A stretch of DNA of 64,000 nt from Brachyhypopomus gauderio. Taxonomy: Eukaryota > Chordata > Actinopteri > Gymnotiformes > Hypopomidae. Under the pieces are notes generated by a model that made no database searches, was not told the origin of the DNA, and saw only the letters and a program-made list of their open reading frames with translations. Made by a program: the position numbers and the translations under genes. Numbering within the stretch: the first letter of the stretch is position 1; the number at the start of each line of letters is the position of its first letter. The stretch is taken from assembly GCF_052324685.1 (NCBI RefSeq), contig NC_135214.1, positions 2,054,317 to 2,118,316 of the forward strand, in the 5' to 3' direction. This document shows positions 46,822-58,945 of this stretch, one piece after another.

Positions 46822-47336
46822 AATGAATGAATGAATGAATGTTTCAATTTATATTTCGCCTTATCTAGATACCCAAGGCGCTTTACAATTGTTAACACAG
46901 CTACGTTACAGACAACCAATCACACACCGGCGAGAAGCGGCAGCCAATTGCGCACAGCGTACTCTCTACTGGGATCCACAGCCCCCTGGGGGACTGAATG
47001 GGGTGCAGGAAGAGGAGAGAGAGGACAGACCCTAGTGACAGAGCACCATCCACCACTGGGCATAAATTCACATACACATTCATGCACAGACACTCAGACA
47101 ACAACTTGGTTTTTATTGAACAGAGAGACACAGACACACACTCAGGGAGAATTTGTCTGGGACTGCCAATATACCTAACCTCCATGTTTTTGGACTGTGG
47201 GAGGAAACCGGAGATCCCGGAGGAAACCCACGCGAACACAGGGAGAACATGGAAACTCCACTCAGATAGGGACTTGAACCCAAGACCCCAGTGCTGAGAG
47301 GCAAACGAGTTAACCACCAACCCACCATGCTGCCCG
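46822..47336 (-). repeat. tRNA-headed SINE, family A (copy 3)
   Basis: The longest copy. On the minus strand: GGGCAGCATGG, A-box-like GGTGGTTAACTCG, B-box-like GGGTTCAAGTCCC, the ggatctccggtttcctccca body and the (CATT)n tail. A 139-codon minus frame across it is a by-product of the repeat. Confidence 0.75.
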
Positions 47337-47429
47337 AACTATGGCGACAGGGGTAACCAAGTAAGCATCGGACTTACAATAAAACTCGAGACAAAAGAAG
47401 GGACAACCAGCAGCGCACAAACACATCAG

Positions 47430-47615
47430 CATACCCGTCAAGTGTCCCGTTTTGGCCGGGAAAGTCCCGTATTTTACCGCTCTGTCCCGGCGTCATCCCG
47501 TATTTTTTATTTTCCCGTATTTTCAGTTTTCAATTTTTATTTTAAAGCATTCATGTGCCGCTCCAAACAGAATTCTGTCACTAGCCTCGCGAGAACTGCC
47601 ACCCAGACTACTATA
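47430..47615 (+). mobile_element. 5' end of the CATACCTGTCAAGT hAT family (copy 2)
   Basis: Matches 16330-16525 closely (agtgtcccgttttggccggg; ctgtcccggcgtcatcccgt; gtcactagcctcgcgagaac) and stops abruptly after ccacccagactact. It abuts the nucleoprotein-like frame. Confidence 0.8.
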
Positions 47616-48169
47616 CTGAAATGTCTCCCGGTATAGTAGGCTGGCCTACCCAGAACGGCGTCTCCCGTCACGTACTTCGCCATCGTCACAGACAGGCATC
47701 CTAGAGCAAAGGAGTGGAGCTCTGGGAAGGATGCAGGCGAGAACATACCAGCCTTGGTACTACCCAGGAACTTAACATAGGGTCCGTACGATGACATGGC
47801 GTGGTACATCTTCAACAGACCTCTGACTGTCTCCACCTCAGCCCCGTTGCTGCCTGGGCCAGTATGGGTGCCCGTGCTGCCACCACATAACTTGCCATGA
47901 CACAACATGCACACCATGTTGATCCGATGTAGAACCAAGAGGTTCAGAGCTCTTTCTTCCCCTTGGGGTGTTAAGCTGAGAGCCAGGTTATGACCCGCCT
48001 CACGGGATACGGATCTACTTGCCTGTATTGGGGATGCTTTGCGGGTGGTGTTTTGTGTCCGGAGGGTCGCCTGTGCCGAGTCCTGATGGGGCGGGTCTGT
48101 TGTGTGGACGTGCGAGGGGCCGGTGTCGTGTCTCTGGTGTTGATTTTGTGGAGGGAATCTACAGTACAT
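47616..48169 (-). pseudogene. Possible endogenous viral element, mononegavirus nucleoprotein-like
   Basis: Open minus-strand frame from an ATG at 48169, about 185 codons, before it runs into the hAT end at about 47615. The first 60 residues are polar (Gln/His/Thr-rich). The remainder looks like a globular helical core, with a Tyr-x-Pro-Tyr-Val segment followed by Ser-Pro and a Pro-Glu-Leu-His-Ser-Phe stretch. This order reminds me of the N-to-C lobe junction of rhabdovirus-type nucleoproteins. The family call is pattern memory only; an unknown retroelement protein is the main alternative. The frame is broken at its 3' side by the transposon, so it is a fossil whatever its origin. Confidence 0.35.
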
Positions 48170-48520
48170 ACTACTGATGAATTTACTTAAAAACTACTTT
48201 AATAAACTTCTCAAATCTAACAATCACTATCCTACTCTTGGAGTGCTTCATATTAAAAATAAAATAAATTTTTTAAAAAAGGGAGAAATTCAGCAAACTC
48301 AGCAGTAGGACTTGTCATCTTCCAATCGCCGGCAAAGCTTGGTGGGCTCCGCTTCACCGGTAGCGCTGCGTACCAGGCTGAGAAATCCTTATCTCCTCTC
48401 TCCAATCCGCTCTGCACAACGATACTTTCCTGCGGGCTCGTCATGCAAGGCAGCTTTGCCAGTTCTTATATTGCGGGCATGGGGGCCCCGTGTTTGAGCG
48501 CTCTGACCTATAGACACCAC

Positions 48521-49490
48521 CAGCCCCGTCGACAGGGGGGGACAACCGGGTCTGTTGTCCCGGGCCCCAGGGCCAGGGGGGCCCATCAAAGAGCCCAGCA
48601 ATTTATTTTTTATTTAAAGTCTATAATTTTAAATAATCTTGAAATCTTTCATTAAAATAAAATTTTGTACTCAAAATAAGCTCAATGGCTATAATATATA
48701 TGTTTTTTACCTATCTGCATATTTTCCATTAAGTGCATATACCCCCGCCTCCCACTGAAAAATGGTTTGATCCAGCATCGACCGTAACCGGCTGGTACCC
48801 GCACAACAGCGGGAAATAAAGTAAACAGAAATCTGGAGGCAGAAAAGAAAGAAAAAACATTTACCTGACGAATTTTAATGTATTTTAATGCATTGTGTTC
48901 CAGGTTTGAAAAGTGCTGGAATTTAGGCTAAAGTACTACTTCGTTTCACAACAAATGTAATTCCAGGACGAAACATGAGAGAATGTGAAGACGTTAATAT
49001 TGGGCGTTTTGAAAAATAAACAACCATTAAATAATGTAAATAAAAAGCGAATTATTTCGAGTATTTGTATAAATATTTAACTTAATTAAGTTTAGCGTTC
49101 AGGGAAATATTGAAATGGACCTTTAAAGTGACGTACAAGTGCTTTAATTCCAAGGTGTATGAACCATTGTTCATTGCGCTGAGGCGCGGCGCGCGCGGAG
49201 TTACAAAATTCGAGAGGTGCACGACCTCGCGAATCGACAGCGCGCGAGACCCTCGCGCACGTTCGGTGCCACTGCGATTACGTAATTTTCGCCGCGCGAA
49301 CCCTCGCGCCGCTCGCGTCAAGTATAAACCAGTCAGTTGTCAGAAACAGCTGATGTGTGGCTATATTATATACTATATGACCTAACAAGTATTGTTTGCT
49401 ACAGAGAAAATTCAAAAGCGGGGGGGGGGGGGGGGGGGGGCACATGAAACTTTCTTGTCCCGGGCCTCAGCAAGACTGTCAACGGGCCTG
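48521..49490. mobile_element. 970-bp hAT element with perfect 8-bp TSD
   Basis: Termini cagccccgtcgacag and the complement of caggcccgttgacag, each followed by a related cccgggac block. The flanking duplication gacaccac (48513-48520, 49491-49498) is perfect. There is no transposase. A CpG-rich block at 49185-49320 (ggcgcggcgcgcgcggagtt) ahead of a tataaa motif and a 22-base G run (about 49420-49440) lie inside. Confidence 0.88.
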
Positions 49491-49689
49491 GACACCACAG
49501 TAGATGCTGGTAGATGCACCTCGCGGTCTGGTGCCCATGAAGGACTGGGCCTTGATTTCTGCTTGATACCCAGCGATTGTACTGGATAAGGTAGTATTGT
49601 TGGCTGCCAGTGTTGAGACAGTGGCTATAAGTGCCTTGAGATCCCACGGAAGAGAGAAGACCTTTGTAGTGAAGACTAAACTTGAGAGT

Positions 49690-50587
49690 TAGAGCTGGTC
49701 ACTGGTCTACCCTCTTTTGCTATATTCAACCCCGGTGTGTCGGCCAGAACACCACTTGAGGCCAAAATGCATTCAACTCTTTATTCTTCAGTTCAAGGCA
49801 GGGATATGAATGTGAGGTGTGTGTTACAGGATGGCTGTGTATAGTGCAAATGTGTAGTTGTGTGTGTGGTTCTGAAAATACAAATACAGATATGAGATGT
49901 ATAATCTCCATTTACAGATAACAAGCACAAATAGAATAAACAGTACAACTGGTGCCTTTGCACCCTCTGGTGGCGAATATATGCAATTGTCTTAATGACT
50001 TAATAACGCTGTACAACGAAATATGTAACTACTCATAACAGCGAAATAGTATGCTATGTAAATAGTTATAAGGTAACAAATATACAAACGTAAGGGTCGG
50101 ACATAACACACACTGTAAAGAAACAAGTCATCGTAACTGAACTAACTTAATAATCACGTGCTAACCGCTAACAAGTTAGCTAAACCCGTGCGGTGAACTC
50201 AAAGCGCCGTGATCACACGAACGCAAACGTGATCATATTACATTACAACTACTACTACATTACATCCTCCGCCATCCAGAACAACAATAAACTTACATTA
50301 AGTCATGTACGCACGAACGATGCACTATATACAATCAAAATCCCTCGACGAACATCACACAACGGGCTCCCCACAAAGACCAACTGAAACGAACTCGTCA
50401 ACTGCCAGAGTGATGACGTCACGTCCAGCCAGTTAAATGGTTACGCTCCTGTAGGGCCTTTTGTACAACCTTCTTTTCGAGACTCGCAATCTGCTCGATT
50501 TGACCTGTGGCTACTTGTGAGTTGGCCTCTCCGAAGAGCATGAAGGCTACAATGAAGGGGAGACTTATAGGAAGTAAGCAAGTCAAG
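49690..50587. other. Intergenic stretch, possibly older LTR debris
   Basis: Begins gtgtgtcggccagaacacca with a tttattcttc motif. It includes an AT-rich middle and a tgacgtcacgtcc site near 50412. I can assign neither a gene nor a complete element. Confidence 0.4.
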
Positions 50588-50697
50588 TGTTACAAGTCAG
50601 TCTAGGCGATGAGGTGGAGGTGGGTGTTTAGCTAATAAAAGAAAAACCACAGAGACCCCGCATGGATTCATTCAGTGTATTTGTCCAACCTACTTGA
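50588..50697 (-). repeat. 3' LTR remnant
   Basis: Near-identical to 55240-55350 (tgttacaagtcagtctaggc onward), then diverges. It marks the end of the element on the integrase side. Confidence 0.8.
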
Positions 50698-50764
50698 ATT
50701 TAACTCGCAGGCTAGAACCAGGCATGGGCAACAGAACCAAGACTTTTTCTTGAGGTTTAAACTC

Positions 50765-51402
50765 TCATTTTACAGCCTTCTGATCAAACCTTCTTTTCAT
50801 AGAAGCCTGTACCGTAGCAAGAGAGGCTTGGGCAATGTCACATGCCTTGTGAAGACGTTCGCGAAATTTGCTCACATAAGCCAACAAGTTGTCTACTTGA
50901 GCACATCGGTCATTCAACAATTGTTCTTTTAGTAACTTTAAGGGACCACGCACAGTATGAGCAAACACCAGTTGTGCGGGGCTAAAACCAGTAGGTTCCT
51001 GCACGACCTCACGGAGAGCAAGCAAGGAAGGCCAACCCTTCATCCCAGTCTTTTCCAGACTCAAAGCAAAAAGAACGCAACCGGGTCTTTAAAGTCTGGT
51101 GAAAACGTTCAAGGGCTCCTTGAGATTCAGGGTGGAATGCTGATGATGTCCTATGCTCAATGTTTAGCTGTTGAAGCACTTGGGAAAACAGTTTACCTGT
51201 GAAATTGGTTCCTTGGTCGGTCTGTATTGTTTTTGGTAGACCAAATATAGAGAAAAAGCGCACCAAAGCTTTAGATACAGACTTAGCTGTGATGTTTCGT
51301 AAAGGAAACGCATCATCAAAACACCCTCACATAGGTAATACACATTGGGATTTTCCTGTACTTGCTTTCTACAGATAGCAAGGGTAGGATCAGTTTCCTG
51401 AG
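50765..51402 (-). pseudogene. Integrase fragments of the LTR element
   Basis: The catalytic core end is readable: TIQTDQGTNFTG with the second Asp, then HPESQGALERFHQTLK with the Glu. It is followed in another frame by a C-terminal stretch with VVQEPTGFSPAQLVF. A frameshift lies near 51020. The first catalytic Asp region is not recognisable upstream. Confidence 0.85.
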
Positions 51403-51526
51403 GATTTTTTTTTGAAAAAGCAGTTTTCACAGTCAGTTGAAATGAGTAGATCAGAAAGGTGTTTAACTTTTGATATTTATTGCACATCCACAGAGTGCAG
51501 GATAAAATCCTTTTAAATCCCAAATC

Positions 51527-51583
<57 letters not shown>

Positions 51584-52133
51584 AAGTAAACATTTACACT
51601 ATATAAAGTGCATTTACATCTATCAAATTAAATTAAATTCTTAATTTAAACTTAAACTTAACAATAAAACCTCTATCCTTAATTAAATAAATCAAATACC
51701 CAGTCTGGTAGACATTCAGGAACTTCAAGTATTTTCTTAAATAATGTTTATATCGCCACCTTGAAAATGCAAATATTTCTATTCGTCTTGCTCATGACTC
51801 CTGTTTGTGTCGCGTGTCTCTCCGTGTCACTGGCGTGCTTCAGCGCGCGTGTAAAAACACTGGCTCTGATTCGCTTACTGACTTGTTAAGTTAAACAGGT
51901 GTTACACCGAGAACAGTGACCTATCGAGATCTGTTACTCCTCACTATCCTGGGCAGCGGTCCGCTCAGATTACTGTTAGTATATCAATATATAGTAACAC
52001 ACCGCTTTTAATGACCAGTAACGTCAACGGCGTTGTAACGACAGGAAAAGTAATTAATTATATTATCCCGTTACTGACAAAATGACGCCGTTACCTAACG
52101 CCGTTATTTTTAACGGCGTTATTCGCAACACTG
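51403..52133 (-). mobile_element. Short hAT element (CAGTGTTG family), copy 3
   Basis: Reads from a complete 5' terminus at 52133 (CAGTGTTGCGAATAACGCCG) to about 51403, where it stops 150 bases short of the 3' terminus seen at 17571 and 45399. It contains a poly-A run (51532-51579 on the plus strand). It sits where the LTR element's reverse transcriptase should be. Confidence 0.78.
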
Positions 52134-53034
52134 GAGACAAGGAACAAGTAAACACATCCTGCTCTCTCTGGCGTGCCTTGTTACAAACAGCTTTGGTGTG
52201 TGGTTTGTCTTCCTTGAACAAGTCTGTTAAATCGAAATCGACAGCTTCTGCTTTATTCTTACTCTGAGAACGAGTAATAACATTAACAGGAAATACTTCA
52301 GGGAAGTTCTGTTGCAACACATCACTCTCATCCGATGACACAGGCTCAACTACTACTTCTGGAATGGGAAAAACCTGACCACCAGCAAGGTCATTACCTA
52401 GAATGACATCCACACCATTGACTGGTAATGTAGGCCACACAGCTACCCGTACCGGTCCAGTAACTAGTTCAGTATGCAGATAGAGGTTATGAAGTGGTAC
52501 ACTCACCGGAGTTGAATGAAGACCACATATCACTGCATATGAGCCACAAAACGTTTCTCTACTCAGGGGTAACACCTTACTTGAGAGTAAAGTCTGGGCA
52601 GCACCTGTGTCCCGTAATATCTGAACCGGAACTCGCCACTTGTCCGTATCAGACAAGGCAATAAAGCCATCCAGAATAAAAGGGCGGAAGGTCTCACAGT
52701 TATCACTCGGTCTTCTGCCGGTGTTCACCAGAGAAGCAGAAATGCATGCCACCTCTTTGGGTTTGTCCCGCTTTCTGTTCAACAAAGCACAGTCAGCAAT
52801 TATGTGACCTGGGTGCCTGCAATAGAAACATACCTGAGTCTCAGAAGGATGTAAAGGAGACTCCCCAGCAGTCTTATCTCTGTCTCTTTTTAAGGGCTTT
52901 TCATTCACAGGAGAAGCCTTAAACCAAACCCCTTGACTTCGTCTGTTTCTTTTCTGCTGTGCATTATTCCCAGGTGATGTAGACCTGGTGATATTCACAG
53001 AAGAGAAAACAGTTTTATGAGTTAACACAATCAT
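52134..53034 (-). pseudogene. Zinc knuckle and aspartic protease frame of the LTR element
   Basis: ATG at 53034. A CCHC zinc knuckle (C69, C72, H77, C82) is followed by a retropepsin-like active site Asp-Thr-Gly at 142-144 (RDTGAAQTLL) and a GNDLAGG flap-like region. The frame then runs into the hAT insertion. It overlaps the end of gag by about 20 bases in another frame. Confidence 0.85.
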
Positions 53035-53935
53035 CTGTTAACACAGCAGCTTCAGAAAGAGTCACCACCCTTTGCTCATTTAAATGTACCACCACAGTCT
53101 CAGGCAAAGCGTTCTTAAAGTCTTCAAGCAAAAGAAGATCCTTCAATTGTGAAAAAGTGGTTACTTTAGAGGCGGAGCACCACTTTTCAAACAGGGCAGT
53201 TTTCTCCCTAGCGAACTCAACAAATGTTTGATCCGCTGATTTTGAGTGGAATCGAAATCGCTGTCTGTAGGCCTCAGGCACTAATTCGTAAGCTCTGAGC
53301 ACAGCAGCCTTAACCTGGTCGTAGTCAAGGCTTTGCTGCAAACTTAATGAGGAACACACTTCCTGCACCTTACCTACCAACTTACATTGAAGTAACAATG
53401 ACCACATATCTTTTGGCCAGTGTAGAGTAGTAGCAACCCGTTCAAAGGCAGTGAAGTAGGAATCTACCTCAGATTCCCTAAATGGCGGTACCAAAGAGAT
53501 GTGCTTGCTGATATCAAACTCTGAAGAACGTGTGACCGGTTGCCTGTGGGAGGACGCTCTACTCGCTTCTAACTCCAGAGCACGCTCACGCAGCAACTGT
53601 GTTTCACACTCCTGCTGCTTGATTGCAAGGTCCAACTCCTTCAGCCTTATAGCCATGTTCAGGTCCAACTCCGCCAGAGAACTTGGCACAAGGGGAGTAG
53701 TGACAGGAGCTGTGCCCGGAGACGTTCTGGGTGTCTGTTCACTGGCCTCCGCCGGTGAAAAGACTCCCATTTCATCCTTTGCAGCACTGGCACCCTCCAC
53801 CCCAGCCAATACAGCAGGCTGTTCTCTTACAGGGGACTGCGAATCTGGAGACACTGGCAACCTACCGTCATCACGCAGTTTAGCAAGCAAAACATCTCTA
53901 ATCTCTGCTTTCCTAGAAGAGCGCAAGACAGGCAA
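53015..53935 (-). pseudogene. gag-like frame of the LTR element
   Basis: About 306 codons, open at the 5' side with no ATG. It has a Glu/Leu-rich coiled-coil-like region (about 90-125) and then a Gypsy-type capsid region with the VDSYFTAFERVA segment and a LLQCKLVGKVQEV helix. The 5' end is cut by the LINE insertion. Confidence 0.8.
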
Positions 53936-53936
53936 G

Positions 53937-55015
53937 TCAAGTCAACTTTTATTTATAAAGCACATTTAAAAGCCACAAGGGCCAGCCAAAGTGCTGTACA
54001 ATGCACTCATACATATATGAATAAGAATTAAAATAAGAATATTAAAAATAGAATGCACTCATACATATGAATAAGAATTAAGATAAGAATATCAAAAATA
54101 CAAATACAAAAACACACAATTTTCTAAGTCTTAAATAATTATATCAAATAAAAAAATAAAAATTAAGATTATATAAAATTAACCTGAGCATTTCATTTCT
54201 GTTGGTTTACCTTATGAGCACTGGAACGCTTGAGAATACATAAATGTTTTTAACTTGGACTTAAAAACATCTACTGAGGATGACGTCCTGATAGAGACAG
54301 GCAAATTATTCCACAGTTTGGGTGCCGCAACAGAGAAGGCTCTGTCACCTTTCGTCTTGAGTCTGGAATATGGTACAACCAAGTGTAGTTGATTAACTGA
54401 TCGTAGAGTTCTCTGTGGTGAGTACGGGCAGAGCAGGTCAGAAATGTAAGTGGGAGAGATTCCATTTAGGGATTTAAAAACAACCAAAAGAACCTTAAAT
54501 TCAATCCTGAACTTAACAGGGAGCCAATGTAAGGAGGCCAACACTGGAGAAATGTGCTCCCTTTTCTTAGTTCCTGTCAAGAGCCTAGCTGCTGCGTTTT
54601 GGACAAGCTGAAGACGTGACAGAGCTGATTGGTTAATACCAAAATAAAGAGAGTTACAGTAGTCAAGCCGTGATGTAATAAAAGCATGAACAACTGTTTC
54701 CATATCTTTAAAAGTTAAAATAGATTTAAGCTTAGAAATTTTCCTTAGCTGATAAAAACTGGCACTAACCACTGAGTTGATCTGCTTATCGAATGTAAGT
54801 GAGGAATCAAAGAAAACTCCAAGATTCCTGACGCAGCTCTGAGTATTCATTAATAATAAAGGCTCCAGATGTTTAGCAATTGATGTTACGTTGTCTGGAT
54901 GACCAAAAATAATAGCCGCTGTTTTGCCATCATTCAGTTTTAAAAAATTTTTAGACAGCCAAATTCTTATGTCCAGCAGGCAATCACGTATCACGTCTAT
55001 AGAGCAGTTGTCAGC
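53937..55015 (-). mobile_element. 5'-truncated LINE (L2/CR1-type ORF2 tail)
   Basis: A minus frame without ATG (54212-54994) encodes the C-terminal part of a LINE reverse transcriptase: SRLDYCNSLYFGINQSALSR, LQLVQNAAARLL, SLHWLPVKFRIEFKVL and APKLWNNLPVSIR. It is followed by about 270 bases of AT-rich 3' UTR ending tttatttataaagcac. It lies inside the LTR element leader/gag junction in the same orientation. Confidence 0.85.
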
Positions 55016-55224
55016 TGCACATTATAGAACTCCACTACCATCAGCAAATCAGCCTTTCTACACTGGACCAAACCTTCCACAGAGGCAGACAACACAAACC
55101 TATCCAAGTGAAACTCCATACCCACCCGAAAAGGAAAAAAAAAAACGCCTCCAAAACAACTACACCACCAAGCACCCCCCCACCAAAAAAAGAGACAAAC
55201 AAACAAAAAAAACCCCTAGACGCA

Positions 55225-55237
55225 AGGACGAGCCCCC
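55225..55237 (-). promoter_or_regulatory. Primer-binding site resembling tRNA-Pro
   Basis: Two bases after the LTR end (...TTGTAACA) the minus strand reads TGGGGGCTCGTCC, the first 13 bases of the tRNA-Pro primer site used by many retroviruses and Gypsy-like elements. It fixes the element's orientation and the LTR boundary. Confidence 0.85.
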
Positions 55238-55239
55238 AT

Positions 55240-56022
<783 letters not shown>

Positions 56023-56880
56023 GCGACCTAGCCCTTCGGGATCAAATATTATGTCCTTGGGCGGAACGGACGATCCGATCAACCCGGACACCATGTCTCC
56101 ATAGCGCTTGAACAACTGTGACCATTCAGTACTGTAGGCTAATGATCGAGCAGCTACTCGGAAAACCTCCATCCACCCAACCTCCTTTTCCCCCCTTTTG
56201 GACTTGCCGACCTCACAGGCTGTCTCATCTGGTTTCCCATCAGAAGCAACAGTGGGGTGGGCCCAGAAAGTGGGTGCTAACGTGTTCTTTTGGGGTTTTG
56301 CTGCGATGTTTGCCGCTTTTCTTTCTCGCGATTATCTCGCATGGATCGAACTCCCCCTCTTCCTCGCTGCCGTGACAATAATCATGGATGTCCCCTGCAG
56401 AGCCTGGCAAGATATTTTGTAGCTATCTTACCCCTTCACTTTCAACTCCTGTCTACTTCGTTCTCTCACTTTTCCCCATCCCTTTTCTCTAACTGTCACA
56501 GCTCTTCTGAGACTCACTCGTCCCCTCTCTGGCCAGGCCGGCTGGTGCTCCTCGTGTGAATCGGGGTTGTCTTCGGTCCCTCGCTCTCCTGCGGATTGGC
56601 TGTGGTGTGCTGTGTTTCCCGACATCTTCGTTTGGAGGGTTTCTGCACGGTGAGCGAGGTAAGATGACCAAGGGAGACTTCATGGATATAGTTGGATCCT
56701 CAATCGTGAGGGCTTGTGTCACCGGGTTCGCTTTAATGACCTCATCAATGGCTTTAATCATCTCTGCGGCTTCTGTGTTGGTAATTGGTTCGTCCATCTC
56801 GTTTTTGGAAAATATCTTTTATCTTGTGTTTTTCTTAACACAGAGACAAAACATACATATGATGAGACACTAACAAAGAC
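56023..56880 (-). other. Unidentified minus-strand reading frames next to the LTR
   Basis: A 102-codon frame (56489-56797) starts MDEPITNTEAAEMIKAIDEV, helical and acidic, then turns Arg/Pro-rich. A second open stretch (about 56060-56300) contains WMEVFRVAARSLAYSTEWSQ and runs into the LTR start. Both look protein-like, and the LTR element may have inserted into the second. I do not recognise either. They could be parts of another retroelement or viral remnant. Confidence 0.35.
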
Positions 56881-57150
56881 AATCCTCTAAGAGATTAAAC
56901 GCGTGCCTTCACAAAGTTTGTAAAACAACTTACCGTTTGGCTGTGAAAACTCATTAACGAGCAGCCGTCTTGACTGAACGACGAATCAGGTGTTACGGTC
57001 AATTCAGTGTCCTCCCCAACACTGCGCATGCGCGAAATCATTACGCATAAATCTGCTGCTGCGTTACTCGGAATACGGGTCACGTCAATGACGTCAGACG
57101 TGCCTTTGCAAATGTATACATTCAGATAGATGGATAGATAGATATTTATT

Positions 57151-57440
57151 GTAGTGATGATGGGCAAGTGAAGCCTCATGAAGCACTGAGTGTTTCCTAA
57201 CAATTGTGCCGAAAAAGATTCGAAGTTTCAAGGCTTTAGTGACATCTGGTGGACAACCGAAGCCATTACAACCTCTAAAGAGCATCACTGAACCACTGGC
57301 ACCGTTTCAATCCTAAGCCAGCAATTAGTTAAAAGTTAGCAAAAGTTACACGTTACAAGCTCCGACACAGCGTTTCGAATCACTCTGATTCAGGAAGAGT
57401 GACACGCTCCGAAGCCTCGTTGTTATTTGCCCATCACTAC
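57151..57440. mobile_element. 290-bp MITE with 6-bp TSD
   Basis: Inverted ends gtagtgatgatgggcaa and the complement of gtagtgatgggcaa, flanked by tttatt at 57145-57150 and 57441-57446. It is inserted in a GATA-tailed repeat (tagatagatatttatt / tttattgatccccagaggaa). Confidence 0.75.
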
Positions 57441-57501
57441 TTTATTGATCCCCAGAGGAAATTAAAGATGCAGGTAACATAGGTTATTGTAGGTAAACAT
57501 T

Positions 57502-57507
57502 TTTATT
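57502..57507 (-). terminator. Candidate ggact polyadenylation signal
   Basis: AATAAA on the minus strand about 365 bases past the ggact stop. Confidence 0.4.
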
Positions 57508-57872
57508 CGTATATACTCATGATAGGTTGAAATAATGCAAAACTTTCATGCTGGGTTAAAAAAATACCTGGTTTTAATTGCTACACCATTAAAGTTTACT
57601 GGTTTACTGTGTGGTACTGAATCAACTGGTTCTGAATGTTTACATGAAACATTGATGGTTTTTTCCAAAACAAAAGAACGTTATTTTGTAACAGCTCTAA
57701 TGATGTATTCAGTTCAGTGGTGGAGCTAGACTTTTTTTCAAGGGGTGGCCAAAGGATGAGCAAGGCTTTATCAGAGGGGTCCATATACAAATGATGAACG
57801 AAAGGAAACACACATTTTCTCGTAAAATTACCATTTTCAGTGGGGTTTGGCTCTGCCACTGATTCAGTTACA

Positions 57873-58343
57873 TCAGTGCATGTCTCTGGCTTCTCGAGTC
57901 ACATACCGAAGACCGTGTTCCCCATGAGAATCATAGCTTTCAAAAGTTGGATTCTGAAGCCACTCGGGTTTGTGAGTGTTAGTACTATACGTAAAAGCCT
58001 CAAAGCTATTCCCCATGTTAGGGGTGTCTTCTCCCTCTCCAACACACTCCTCCATCTCAAGTTGGACCCGTGAGCGCTGATACATCTGCGGGCAGCTTTC
58101 GAACCAGTCCAGGAACTTCAGCATCTTGTCATCCACGATGTAGACCTCTCCCTGGACCCTCTGGCCTTGTCCAGGGATGTTGAGGAGGAAGGGGATGTTG
58201 TACTTGCCTGCTATAACCAGTGGATATTTTTCAATGGTGCGAGCGCGGCCAATGAACTGTGCCCTGCCGTTGGCTGTGTTCAGCATCCTGTCGTAGTTGG
58301 GCTGGCCTTTCTTCAGAGTCCCATACACGAAGATGTGCGTCAT
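57873..58343 (-). CDS. ggact: Gamma-glutamylaminecyclotransferase
   Basis: 156-aa AIG2/GGCT-like enzyme that cleaves epsilon-(gamma-glutamyl)lysine, the product of transglutaminase cross-link breakdown, into 5-oxoproline and lysine. The substrate loop VYGTLKKGQPN (6-16) and the catalytic Glu at 82 (DWFES, the same position as in human GGACT) are intact, as are the YPLV and QGEVYIVDD strands. The ATG at 58343 directly follows an acceptor-like CTGCTGTTCAG, so the 5' UTR is probably on an upstream exon. An in-frame ATG six codons earlier falls across that acceptor and I reject it. Fish often have several ggact copies; I see only one here. Confidence 0.94.
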   Translation of the reverse strand: MTHIFVYGTLKKGQPNYDRMLNTANGRAQFIGRARTIEKYPLVIAGKYNIPFLLNIPGQGQRVQGEVYIVDDKMLKFLDWFESCPQMYQRSRVQLEMEECVGEGEDTPNMGNSFEAFTYSTNTHKPEWLQNPTFESYDSHGEHGLRYVTREARDMH

Positions 58344-58522
58344 CTGAACAGCAGGGAGCACAAAGCTAACAATCCTCTTTCAGAAGAACCAAAATGGTGT
58401 TCACCAGTCTTTAGAGGATAAACTGACAAAACATTTTGAGTGTGTCAACCGGGCTAAATTTGTCATTTTATAAGGCCTGTTTAACTTATTAATGGTATGT
58501 TCACCAAAGTTGGGTTACCGGC

Positions 58523-58603
58523 TGGATATAAACTTTGGAAGTATTATCAGTTATGTAAGAGTCTTCAGAGACATTCTCCCAACGAGACAGTACAGTGGAG
58601 ACA
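58523..58603. repeat. Unnamed repeat shared with 40968-41040
   Basis: ggatataaactttggaagta and gagacagtacagt are shared in order between the two places, with small indels between them. Confidence 0.6.
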
Positions 58604-58945
58604 ATATATGCGTTAGATATCTTACTGAAGCCATATCATGAATTGAGCACATATGACAGAAATCTTTGTTATTGTGCTTTGGTTATATGTTGATTTTTTT
58701 TTATGATTTTATATGCTGTTATGATAACAATAATTATATCATCCTACAAAAGATACTCCACTAATCTACACAAATCATTAAAGGTATGAGCGATATAAAT
58801 GACCACTGTGATTTTACCTTTGGTACTGTAGCCTGCAACCAATCTAGATGTACTACATGTAAATGTGTTGAACACCTTTGGACCAAAAGGATTCAGGATT
58901 TGTCGTTTCCAGTGGCAATTTATGTAATATATATAATGAATATAA

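Noticed and set aside
46901-47320. 139-codon minus-strand frame
   Set aside because: It lies entirely within a family A SINE whose other copies are not open over the same length.
58344-58361. ATG at 58361 as the ggact start
   Set aside because: A strong acceptor (CTGCTGTTCAG) ends right before the ATG at 58343, so the upstream codons are probably intronic.
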